From: Tetracentron sinense
Lineage: Eukaryota; Streptophyta; Magnoliopsida; Trochodendrales; Trochodendraceae
Assembly (NCBI GenBank): GCA_015143295.1
Contig: CM026566.1
Span: forward strand, 4,017,072-4,081,071
Length of the DNA stretch: 64,000 nucleotides
Reading direction: 5' to 3'
In this document: in pieces, positions 55,938 to 64,000 of the stretch
Layout: each line of letters begins with the position of its first letter
Numbering within the stretch: position 1 is the first letter of the stretch
Notes under the pieces: generated by a model
Databases searched by the model: none
Told to the model about the DNA's origin: nothing
The model's input: only the letters and a program-made list of their open reading frames with translations
Position numbers and translations under genes: made by a program

Positions 55938-55949
55938 TGGTATCAGAGC
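55938..55949 (+). other. Primer-binding site of element F
   Basis: TGGTATCAGAGC, a perfect match to the initiator Met-tRNA 3' end complement, three bases after the LTR end. It lies inside the predicted leader intron (54322-56254), so only unspliced RNA would carry it. Confidence 0.88.
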
Positions 55950-56262
55950 TCTAGGCATTAGAGTCCCTAGGGTCACTTAGATGATTGAACAAGGTATTAG
56001 AATCACCTTAGAGAGTTGTATTCCAAGTATAGACTAACAAGTTAGTCTTAGTCAAAATGGGTTGAACTTCAACCGAACATAGAGTCCTACGCTAGGAACA
56101 CGGAATGTATGTTATGCTATTGTGTTATATACCATGTGTACATTATTGGTGTTGTACTTATTAAATGTGCTTGATGAATATGTATTGAGTGAATTGCGAA
56201 AAATTGTACTAAATGCGTATCCAAGTTAGACTCATGCTGTATTGTCGTTCTCAGGAGAAATC

Positions 56263-57516
56263 ATGAGACGCAATACCCGGGGTCGCGGGTACAACACAAG
56301 GGGTAATGGAGGTGATGCTCCATCGGGTGATGATCAACCCGACTTTGCCCAAGCATTCGCATCCATAGCCGAGACCTTGGCTATGTTGGCGGCAAGGCAA
56401 CCGGCCACTCCGCCTAATGCGGCACTCATACCGGCTCCTCCTAACCGAGCCCAAGCCGGGATAGAAGCTTTTCGGAGGATGAGGCCTCCAACTTTTTGTG
56501 GAAGCATTGATCCACTTGTTGCCGAGGGTTGGATCCGGCAACTTGAGAAGATATTCTCGGTGTTAGCACCTACTGAAGTGGAAAGGGTCACATGGGCCGC
56601 CTTTATGCTTGAAGGCGAGGCCGATCATTGGTGGAAGTCTGCACTTCGGACCCGAGAGTTGACCCGGCAAGGTCAAGATTGGACTTGGGAGGAATTCTTG
56701 GAGGTTTTCAACAAGAAGTATTTTCCGGTCGGGATGAAAGAAAAGATGGAAGTCGAATTCATTACCTTGGAGCAAGGTAATATGTCTGTAGCGGCTTATG
56801 AAGCCAAATTTTCGGAGCTATCTCGATTTGCTCCACACATGATAGCGACCGAGGCTATGAAGGCCCGGAAATTCGAGAGGGGGTTGAAGGCCTATCTCAA
56901 GGACCGAGTCTCGATGTTTAGACATGAGACATATTCTGAAGTTGTTGATAAAGCACTATTGGCCGAGTCGAACTCCGAGGAGTTCTTCAAAAGGAGAGGA
57001 ATGGAAAAAGGACAGTCGAGTAGTTCAGGGGAGAAAAGAGCAAGGACGAGCTTGTATCAGTCTGCAGGCCCGGCTCAGTCACAGAGGATGTATTCAGCAC
57101 CACAGGCTCCCCGCTCTTTCGCTCCACCGGCTTTCCGCCCGGCTACCTCATATGCTCCTCGCCCCGCAGTTACTCAGGCTACGGGGTATGCTCCGTCCTC
57201 CTATTTGCATGATGTTTGCACTCTTTGTGGGAGGAGGCATCCAGCGGGAGAATGCCGGAGAGTTTCAGGAAGTTGCTTCCATTGTGGTGACCAAGGCCAC
57301 ATGGTCAGAGATTGTCCCCGGCGTCAATTGCCAACTCAGTCTTCAGGGAGCAGGCCCCCGGTTAGGCAGACATCTCAGCCTAGCTCTTCTCAGGCTTCGA
57401 GGGCCTCACAGTCTACCCGGCCTCCTCGCCCAGCCACACAGGGCCGAGTCTTTGCCTTATCCGAGAAAGACACACGTGCATCCGACGATGTCGTGCAAGG
57501 TACGCAACAATCCTAG
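56263..57516 (+). CDS. gag of element F
   Basis: Gag is the structural and RNA-packaging protein of the virus-like particle. The start M-R-R-N at 56263 was chosen because it follows the acceptor TTCTCAG (ending 56254) and matches M-R-R-x in the other elements; an in-frame ATG at 56242 would be removed by splicing. Of 417 residues, the Gag core spans about 100-200 (E-G-E-A-D-H-W-W ... Y-E-A-K-F-S-E-L-S-R-F-A-P-H-M), a Ser/Pro/Ala-rich basic hinge about 240-315, zinc knuckle 1 (CX2CX3HX4C) 319-331 and knuckle 2 (CX2CX4HX4C) 338-351. The last residues after V-V-Q-G come from the intron. No defects seen. Confidence 0.9.
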   Translation: MRRNTRGRGYNTRGNGGDAPSGDDQPDFAQAFASIAETLAMLAARQPATPPNAALIPAPPNRAQAGIEAFRRMRPPTFCGSIDPLVAEGWIRQLEKIFSVLAPTEVERVTWAAFMLEGEADHWWKSALRTRELTRQGQDWTWEEFLEVFNKKYFPVGMKEKMEVEFITLEQGNMSVAAYEAKFSELSRFAPHMIATEAMKARKFERGLKAYLKDRVSMFRHETYSEVVDKALLAESNSEEFFKRRGMEKGQSSSSGEKRARTSLYQSAGPAQSQRMYSAPQAPRSFAPPAFRPATSYAPRPAVTQATGYAPSSYLHDVCTLCGRRHPAGECRRVSGSCFHCGDQGHMVRDCPRRQLPTQSSGSRPPVRQTSQPSSSQASRASQSTRPPRPATQGRVFALSEKDTRASDDVVQGTQQS

Positions 57517-57634
57517 AGTCTAAGTTGTGAAAAATTTCTATGAATTATTATGTGATTAATTATACTAAGGATTACCTATATATGATGCTTGTTGTTGTTT
57601 GAAATCTACTAATAGTAACTACTTAATCGCACAG
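57500..57634 (+). other. gag-pol intron of element F (135 nt)
   Basis: The donor is TGCAAG|GTACGC and the acceptor AATCGCACAG|GCG. Splicing fuses V-V-Q-G to A-L-L-V-N-E-C in frame; without splicing Gag stops at 57516. A pyrimidine-poor but T-rich stretch precedes the acceptor. Canonical ends and cross-element conservation support it; no transcript was seen. Confidence 0.78.
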
Positions 57635-60600
57635 GCGCTTTGTTAGTGAACGAGTGTCTCGCCCGAGTGTTGATCGATACAGGATCCACTCACTCCTTTG
57701 TGTCGCCTAGTTTCGCAAAGGGATTTTTGACTGAGGCTATTCCGTTAAAGCAGGAGTTGACCATTGCAACTCCACTCGGCAAGTCAGTTGATACGGACAA
57801 GATATTCGGGGATAGTGTGGTTCAAGTGGGGGAGAATGAACTGTTAGCCGATCTCATCGTCCTAGATTTTCAAGACTTGGATTTTGATGTCATCTTAGGG
57901 ATGGATTGGTTGTCAAACCATCACGGGCATGTTGCGTGTTTTGAGAAGATGGTGAATTTCAAGCCAGAAGGGGGTAAGCCTTTTCACTTCCGAGGATTAA
58001 GAGAGAGGGACATTGCTCGCCTCGCCGCCTTGAGTGTAACAAACCTAGAAGCACAAAACTCCTCGGCCATTCCGGTCGTGAGTGATTTCTTGGACGTGTT
58101 TCCGGAGGAACTTCCCGGGTTACCTCCGAATCGGGAGATTGAGTTCGCTATAGAGCTTACTCCGGGCACCGCTCCAATTTCAAGAGCCCCATATAGAATG
58201 GCCCCGATAGAGCTTGAAGAATTGAAGAAGCAAATTGAGGAGTTACAACAACTTGGTTTCATCCAACCAAGTGTGTCACCGTGGGGAGCTCCGGTCCTTT
58301 TTGTAAAGAAGAAAGACGGGTCGATGAGAATGTGTATAGACTACCGTCAGTTGAACAAGGTAACTATCAAGAATCGTGATCCCTTGCCAAGGATCGATGA
58401 CTTGTTCGACCAACTGAAGGGAGCGAGATTCTTCTCCAAAATTGATCTTAGGTCGGGGTATCATCAATTAAGGATCAAGGCGGAAGATGTTCCGAAGACG
58501 GCCTTCAGGACTCGGTATGGGCATTACGAGTTCCTTGTCATGCCTTTTGGGCTGACGAATGCACCGGCGGCATTCATGGATTTGATGAACCGGGTGTTCC
58601 GATCTTACTTGGATCGATGCGTGATTGTATTCATTGATGACATTTTGGTGTATTCCCAGACACGGGAAGATCACGCGCGAGACCTCCGCCTTGCTCTGGA
58701 GATGTTGAGAGAGCATAGGCTATATGCCAAATTGAGTAAGTGCGAGTTCTGGTTAGAGAAGGTCGCATTTCTTGGACACGTGGTGTCGGCCGAGGGCATT
58801 TCGGTAGATCCAGCCAAGGTTGAGGCAGTCATGAGTTGGGAGAGGCCCAAGAGCGTCACGGAGATACGTAGTTTCCTCGGATTGGCAGGCTACTACCGGA
58901 GATTTGTGGAGGGATTCTCCAGTCTGGCTGCACCTCTCACCTACTTGACAAGGAAAAATGCAAAGTTCAGTTGGAGTGACCGATGTGAAGTAAGTTTCCA
59001 AGAGTTGAAGAAACGCCTCACCACAGCCCCTGTCCTTACTGTGCCATCCGGACATGGAGGTTATGAGGTATATAGCGATGCTTCGCATATCGGACTTGGG
59101 TGTGTCCTTATGCAGCATAAGAAAGTCATTGCCTACGCATCAAGACAATTGAAGGAGCATGAAAAGAATTACCCCACTCACGACTTAGAACTCGCCGCAG
59201 TTGTGTTTGCATTGAAGATTTGGCGACATTATCTTTATGGGGAACAATTTGAGGTATTCACAGATCATAAAAGCCTTAAGTATTTGTTTTCCCAGAAAGA
59301 GTTGAACCTGAGGCAAAGAAGATGGGTAGAATTTTTGAAGGACTATGAGTGCTCCATTCAATACCACCCGGGCAAGGCAAATGTAGTAGCCGATGCTCTT
59401 AGCCGGAAGCCTACTGGACTTTTGGCGCATATGATGCTGAAGGAGTGGAGATTGCTGGAGGATGCATCCAACCTCGACATCAGTTTTAGTCTCCCTACCT
59501 ATGGGCCGGTAATGGCTAACATCACAGTTAGGCCATTTATGTTGAGCATGATCCAGGAGTTGCAGGAAATGGATGCCGAACTACTTTCTTGCCGAGGCAA
59601 GTCAGTTAAAAGTGGCAGTAAGGACTTTATGGTGAGGGAAGATGGAATTATCACTTTCAAGGGAAGAGTATGTGTCCCAGCCGATGAGAAGCTTAAGCGA
59701 GAAATCTTGTACGAGGCTCACCGGTCCAAGTACACCGTTCACCCCGGGGGTACCAAAATGTATAGGGACTTGAAGAAGCATTTTTGGTGGCGGAACATGA
59801 AGCGAGAAATAGCAGAGTATGTGTCTAAATGCTTGGTGTGCCAACTAGTCAAAGCCGAACACAGGAGACCGGCTGGACTTTTGCAGTCCCTCCCTATTCC
59901 CGAGTGGAAATGGGAACATATCTCTATGGACTTTATCGTGGGGTTGCCGAAGACGGTTAGGAAGACTGATGCTATATGGGTAGTTGTTGATAGACTCACG
60001 AAGTCCGCTCATTTCTTACCGTACCGGACTACATTCAACTCCAATCAGTTAGCGGAGCTATACATCAAGGAAATAGTCCGATTACACGGGGTGTCAGTGA
60101 GTATTGTGTCCGATAGAGACCCAAGATTCACATCCAGGTTTTGGAAAAGTTTTCAAGGTGCAATGGGCTCCCGGTTAGACTTTAGCACAGCTTTCCACCC
60201 ACAGACCGACGGGCAAACCGAGAGGGTGAATCAGGTTATTGAAGATATGCTCCGAGCATGTATGCTAGACTTCAAGGGAAGTTGGGAAGATCACCTACCT
60301 TTGGTGGAATTCGCTTACAACAACAGTTATCAAGAAAGCATACAAATGGCGCCTTTCGAGGCTTTGTACGGAAGGAGTTGTAGATCCCCGTTGTATTGGG
60401 ATGAAGTGGGAGAAAGAAAGATTTTGGGCCCCGAGTTAATTGAACAAACCGCGGATAGGGTCAAGCTTATCCGGGAGAGGTTAAAGACCGCACAAGATAG
60501 ACAGAAAAGCTATGCCGACAACCGAAGGAGGGATCTTGAATTCCGAGTCGGTGATTTTGTGTTTGTAAGGATTTCACCGACCAAAGGTGTTATGCGATTC

Positions 60601-60987
60601 GGGAAGAGAGGCAAGCTTAGCCTGAGATATGTGGGTCCGTTCGAGATCATTACTCGAGTTGGCGAGGTGGCTTACCGTGTTGCTTTGCCCGCTCACATGG
60701 CGGCAGTCCATAATGTATTCCATGTCTCTATGCTCCGGAAGTACATCTCGGATTCTTCTCATGTCATCGAGCTTGATCCGATAGAGATCCGAGAGGACCT
60801 CACTTTAGTGGAGAAGCCGGTTCATATTCTGGATAGGAGAGATCAAGTGCTTCGCAACAAGACTATTCCGCTAGTCCTCGTGCAATGGCAACATCATGTA
60901 CGAGAAGAAGCCATGTGGGAGCGTGAAGCCGAAGTCAAAGCAAAGTATCCCGAGTTGTTTGAATTGACTTGTGCATATGGCTTGTAA
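57635..60987 (+). CDS. pol of element F (protease-RT-RNase H-integrase-chromodomain)
   Basis: This open frame is read as Gag-Pol after splicing, or possibly from the Met at 57640 (1115 residues, numbering used here). Protease D-T-G-S 13-16. RT with L-F-V-K-K-K-D-G-S and catalytic F-I-D-D (Asp 333-334). RNase H acidic residues Asp 480, Glu 517 and Asp 542. Integrase zinc finger His 694, His 701, Cys 731, Cys 734 and catalytic Asp 764, Asp 825, Glu 861, a D,D(35)E spacing. The chromodomain-like end, about 1030-1105, has V-L-V-Q-W-Q-H-H. All catalytic residues are present. A short extension after the usual Y-P-E-L-F end runs to the stop. The product copies element RNA and inserts the DNA into nuclear chromatin. 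Confidence 0.93.
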
Positions 60988-61045
60988 TTTTGTTTTGATT
61001 TTGTGCATGTATGTATCGTCCAAATTTCGGGGACGAAATTTTTGT

Positions 61046-61058
61046 AAGGGGGGGAGAA
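61046..61058 (+). other. Polypurine tract of element F
   Basis: AAGGGGGGGAGAA directly before the 3' LTR, with TTTCGGGGACGAAATT just upstream, as in E. Confidence 0.87.
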
Positions 61059-62435
61059 TGTAGCACCCCGGACTTTTTCATCCTTAATGAATAGCACCTT
61101 CGTAGCTAATTGGCCGTTTTTGTAGTCTAATTAATAAATAAGGGAGAAATCGGAAATTCTGAAACGTCAGAAATGTGCGTTTTCGAAAGACGAACCCAAC
61201 GCAAGTTGAATCGTCGAAATCCGACGAGCGAGTCAAAAGATATGGTCAAAACAGTCCAGACATACAGAGAACCGATCGCTCGGTCCAGTCAGCGATCGAT
61301 CGGTCCATAACCGATCGATCGGTAGCTATCGCGCGGTCAGAAATTTTGTATGGGGAAATTTTCCAGAGAGTGAGTTTTTGACCGGTCGATCGGTCATAAA
61401 CACCGATCGCTCGGTAGGCAACCGATCGATCGGTCATAACCACCGATCGCTCGGTCTTCGCGTTTTTGCAGAAATTTCAGTAAGGGCGTTTTCGTCTTTT
61501 GGGTGTTAAACCCTTACCCATAAGGGTTTGCTCGACCCTTTGAGGCCTCACTTACAACATTTGAGGGATTTTGAGAGATAGAGAGAGAAGAGGAGAAAGC
61601 TCTAACCTAGGGTTTGGTTTTGAGAAGAAAATCAAAGGGGTGAAGACCCTAGATCGTCCCCAAGCACATTTTCTTCAAGATTTCAACTCAAGCTCGTGTG
61701 GGGTTCCATTCTCCAAGCTAGGGCAGCAACCCAAGCACGTTTTTGAAAGGGGTTTCTTCCCCAACTCAAGTCTCCTTCAAGCAAAGGTGTTCTTCCTTCA
61801 AGTTGGAGCTTCAATCAAGGTTTCTACCAAGGATCAAGCCTTGATTTAAGGTTAGTACACCCTACTAACTTACCCTAGCAATAAATCTAGGTTTTTCCTT
61901 ATGAAATATGATTCTTGTTAGTGTGTTTTATTCCTTACAAAATGTGTCATCTATAATAAATATAAACAAGATAAAGAAAGAGTAGGGATGCTTGGATGGA
62001 GGTTGGATACGGCGATTGGATGCCGAATGTGTGATATATGATGTGTGGGATGTGGATTGAAAAATGGAGGATGGGCATTGTACAAATAACAAACTTACCC
62101 TTGTGTGGTTGAATGGAAAATATGCATTAAAAAGAAGGAGATAAACTACTAAGGAATAACGTATGAAAGTGTTTGACAAAATGCCTAAACTATGAATAAA
62201 TGATCTCAACGAAGGACATGGAAATGGGTGTTATGCATGTTTCCTTATAAATGATAAATTGATCAAATGTTATGCAAACTACTTATGTTACTTATGTTCA
62301 TATCATGAATTGAATTATAATGTCATATTTGGTTATTTCCATTATCATGATTGTCACTATGGACACGTACACGAGCACGCATGATAACATGAACCGTGAT
62401 TTCAAGAGCATGTGCATTTAATAAACAACAAGAAA

Positions 62436-62758
62436 GCATTTCATAACAAGGAGGTTGGTAGCCCAGGGAGGATTCGGGTGCTAGCCTCTGGCTCACAAGT
62501 GCATTTCATATCAAGGAGGTTGGTAGCCCAGGGAGGATTCGGGTACTAACCTCTGGCTCACAAGTGCATTTCATAACAAGGAGGTTGGTAGCCCAGGGAG
62601 GATTCGGGTACTAACCTCTGGCTCACAAGTGCATTTCATAACAAGGAGGTTGGTAGCCCAGGGACATCCGGGTGCTAACCTCTGGCTCACAAGTGCATTG
62701 CATATCAAGGAGGTTGGCAGCCCAGGGAGATTCGGGTGCTAGCCTCTGGCTCACAAGT
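62436..62758 (+). repeat. Minisatellite copy in 3' LTR of F
   Basis: The same five units as at 54907-55229, at the same offset (1377 bp) from the LTR start. Confidence 0.88.
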
Positions 62759-63037
62759 TTACAAGATGGAAGTTTACAAGATGATGATCATGCATTCATG
62801 CATGCACTCATACATGATTTCTACGAGGCATACCGGGACATGACAAGGGTTTGAAGCATGAGTTTTATCGGCATTTTCGCATTCATGTACGCACGTCAGG
62901 ATGCTTGTATTGTGTCATGCCCTATACTGTTCCTTTGTGATGTTTCTATTACTGCTTGTATGATATTACTATTATGCGTTGTTATGGTCTGCTAGTAGCT
63001 TGTACTCGCTGAGTATTCCATGCTCAGCCGTACTTTC

Positions 63038-63178
63038 ATGTCGGCAGGTACTGAGGGAGCCCTCAACCCGGAGCCTTGGGTCGAGGAAGAGTATACAGAG
63101 GAGAGAGAGTCGGCTATCCCATTACAGTCTCAGGCGGACCGAGACCTCGATGCGTGGCCATACCTCGACTACTGTTGA
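63038..63178 (+). CDS. Conserved acidic micro-ORF in 3' LTR of F
   Basis: The same 46-codon frame as at 55509-55649, open, with one visible change (L-D-P-E-P to L-N-P-E-P). It is preceded by the intact hairpin 9 nt upstream. Confidence 0.42.
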   Translation: MSAGTEGALNPEPWVEEEYTEERESAIPLQSQADRDLDAWPYLDYC

Positions 63179-63468
63179 GGGGAGAGTATGAGAGGGATTT
63201 GGTGTATTTTGATATTTTGATAGGTGGGCCTGTCCACCTTAGGCTCAGACATGTCTTGTATTTATGTTAACTTGGAATACTATTTTGGATCATCAGAAGA
63301 AATGAAAATTTGTTTACGCTTCCGCATATATGTTAGCTTCCGCGCTCTGATTATCGTTGTTAGTACTGTATTTTATCTTGTGCATTACAGGTTGGTTTGA
63401 TAGGTTCGCAGTGTGACACCTAAAATATCCCTAAACTCCTAGGGGGTATTTTGGGGCGTTACACATGA

Positions 63469-63660
63469 AGTACCTGAAAAGGACTAGGGATTATGTGCTT
63501 ACTTTTCATTTAGAGGGAGTATCTTCTTATTAATGAGATTATTGAGAGAAAGGCAAGATATAGTTGTTACAAAGATTAAGTCTCAACTTAATGTTGCTGA
63601 CCCGATGACTAAAGCTTTATCAGATAAAGTATTTGTAACACTAAGATAGTATGAGATTGA
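63469..63660 (+). pseudogene. Copia RNase H end
   Basis: After the CATGA duplication the copia frame resumes: K-Y-L-K-R-T-R-D-Y, then V-T-K-I-K-S-Q-L-N-V-A-D-P-M-T-K-A-L, the typical end of copia RNase H. A frame change between them and earlier stops make it inactive. Confidence 0.88.
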
Positions 63661-63678
63661 AATCTATGACACAGTGAC

Positions 63679-63698
63679 TTTGAGGGCAAGTAGGAGAT
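63679..63698 (+). other. Copia polypurine tract
   Basis: A purine-rich GAGGGCAAGTAGGAGA lies directly before the 3' LTR (TGTTAGAC at 63699), the usual copia form. Confidence 0.8.
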
Positions 63699-64000
63699 TG
63701 TTAGACATGATGCTCAGAAAAGTCATTTAGATTGTTAGATTCTTATTAATTTGATTAGTAAAGACTTCTTCTTTATCTATTGTGTATTCATTATGGGTAA
63801 TTGACCATGATCATGAGATGATCTATACGATATGAGATATCAATAAAGGTCCTTAGGATATTGTAAGAAAATTATGTGATTGGATTATCACAGGCAGATA
63901 TAACTTTTCAATTCCTGATACCTTATATAGTCACAGCTATGGGTGAAGTTGGGCACTTCACTTATATGGCAGGAGGAGGTGGAGCAAATGTCACGTGTTC
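63699..64000 (+). repeat. Copia 3' LTR, start only
   Basis: 63699-63968 matches 9201-9470 with scattered differences. After CACTTATATG (63968) the sequence becomes GCAGGAGGAGGTGG, unrelated to the 5' LTR at that point. This could be another insertion, a deletion or an assembly join. Confidence 0.85.

Larger units (their letters stand above)
53530..63463 (+). mobile_element. Gypsy element F, young and apparently intact
   Basis: This 9934-bp element is flanked by perfect CATGA duplications (53525-53529 and 63464-63468) in the RNase H gene of the copia host. The LTRs are equal in length (2405 bp) with about six differences by eye. PBS, polypurine tract, gag, intron and a 1115-codon pol with all catalytic residues are present without stops. 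It is the only candidate here for an autonomous, recently active element. Confidence 0.95.
61059..63463 (+). repeat. 3' LTR of element F (2405 bp)
   Basis: Same length as the 5' LTR. The differences I noticed are single bases (for example AAGAGAG/AAGGGAG, TTTTTG/TTTTCG, CCTCGACC/CCTCAACC, GCACGCAT/GCACTCAT). No indels seen. The array and minisatellite copy numbers are equal. Confidence 0.94.
9201..64000 (+). mobile_element. Ty1/copia element hosting four nested gypsy elements
   Basis: The left LTR starts TGTTAGACATGATG at 9201 and the same sequence starts the right LTR at 63699. Removing D, G, C and F (each with its TSD) leaves a continuous copia element. It has an LTR of about 2.2 kb (9201-10116 plus 30436-31720), a PBS (31723-31734), a long leader, gag (40623-41079, 50597 on), protease, integrase, RT (to 53529), the RNase H end (63469 on), a polypurine tract and the 3' LTR. 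The internal length is about 5.3 kb, normal for copia. The domain order protease-integrase-RT-RNase H and the Y-V-D-D motif identify Ty1/copia; the clade may be Angela/Tork-like, which is tentative. Many stops show that it is dead. Confidence 0.9.

Overview
This window looks like repeat-dense heterochromatin from a plant (angiosperm) nuclear genome. I found no host protein-coding, rRNA or tRNA gene. The evidence is long LTRs with TG...CA ends and 5-bp target-site duplications (TSDs), primer-binding sites matching the 3' end of initiator Met-tRNA, GT-AG introns, and polyproteins of the Ty3/gypsy chromovirus type (double zinc-knuckle Gag, protease-RT-RNase H-integrase, chromodomain-like tail; LTRs of about 2.2-2.7 kb, as in the plant Tekay/Del clade) and of the Ty1/copia type. 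The species cannot be named from the sequence.

Layout. (1) 1-2786: 3' part of gypsy element A (+), with pol deleted, sitting in the integrase of gypsy element B (+; 2787-5796 is its 3' part). (2) 5797-9200: a non-coding stretch holding an old copia-type LTR relic at about 6372-7763. (3) 9201 to the window end: one decayed Ty1/copia element whose internal region of about 5.3 kb is scattered over 54 kb by four gypsy insertions. These are D (-; 10117-30430, TSD GGATC), G (+; 31890-39082, TSD ATTAT), C (-; 41080-50591, TSD ATATC) and F (+; 53530-63463, TSD CATGA). D is itself split by element E (+; 12871-23295, TSD GAGAT). The 3' LTR of G is split by a copia solo LTR, I (-; 35055-36698, TSD TGTAG). 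The 3' LTR of the copia host starts at 63699 and loses homology to its 5' copy after 63968.

Element F is the youngest: its two 2405-bp LTRs differ at about six positions by eye, and its gag and pol are open. E, D and C have one to three in-frame stops each, plus a frameshift in E and a deletion in C. G, A and B are remnants.

The most interesting signals are shared by different gypsy LTR families: (a) a 135-144-nt GT-AG intron at the same phase between gag and pol in C, D, E and F; (b) a splice donor just after the LTR transcription start and an acceptor just before the gag ATG, which would remove the primer-binding site from spliced RNA; (c) a conserved acidic micro-ORF (39-51 codons in E, F, G and C, 70 in B) in the LTR leader, whose ATG lies 9-10 nt after a hairpin; (d) a 9-11-bp stem at the 3' end of the LTR kept by compensatory changes; (e) palindrome arrays upstream of the TATA box that differ by whole units between the two LTRs of one element.
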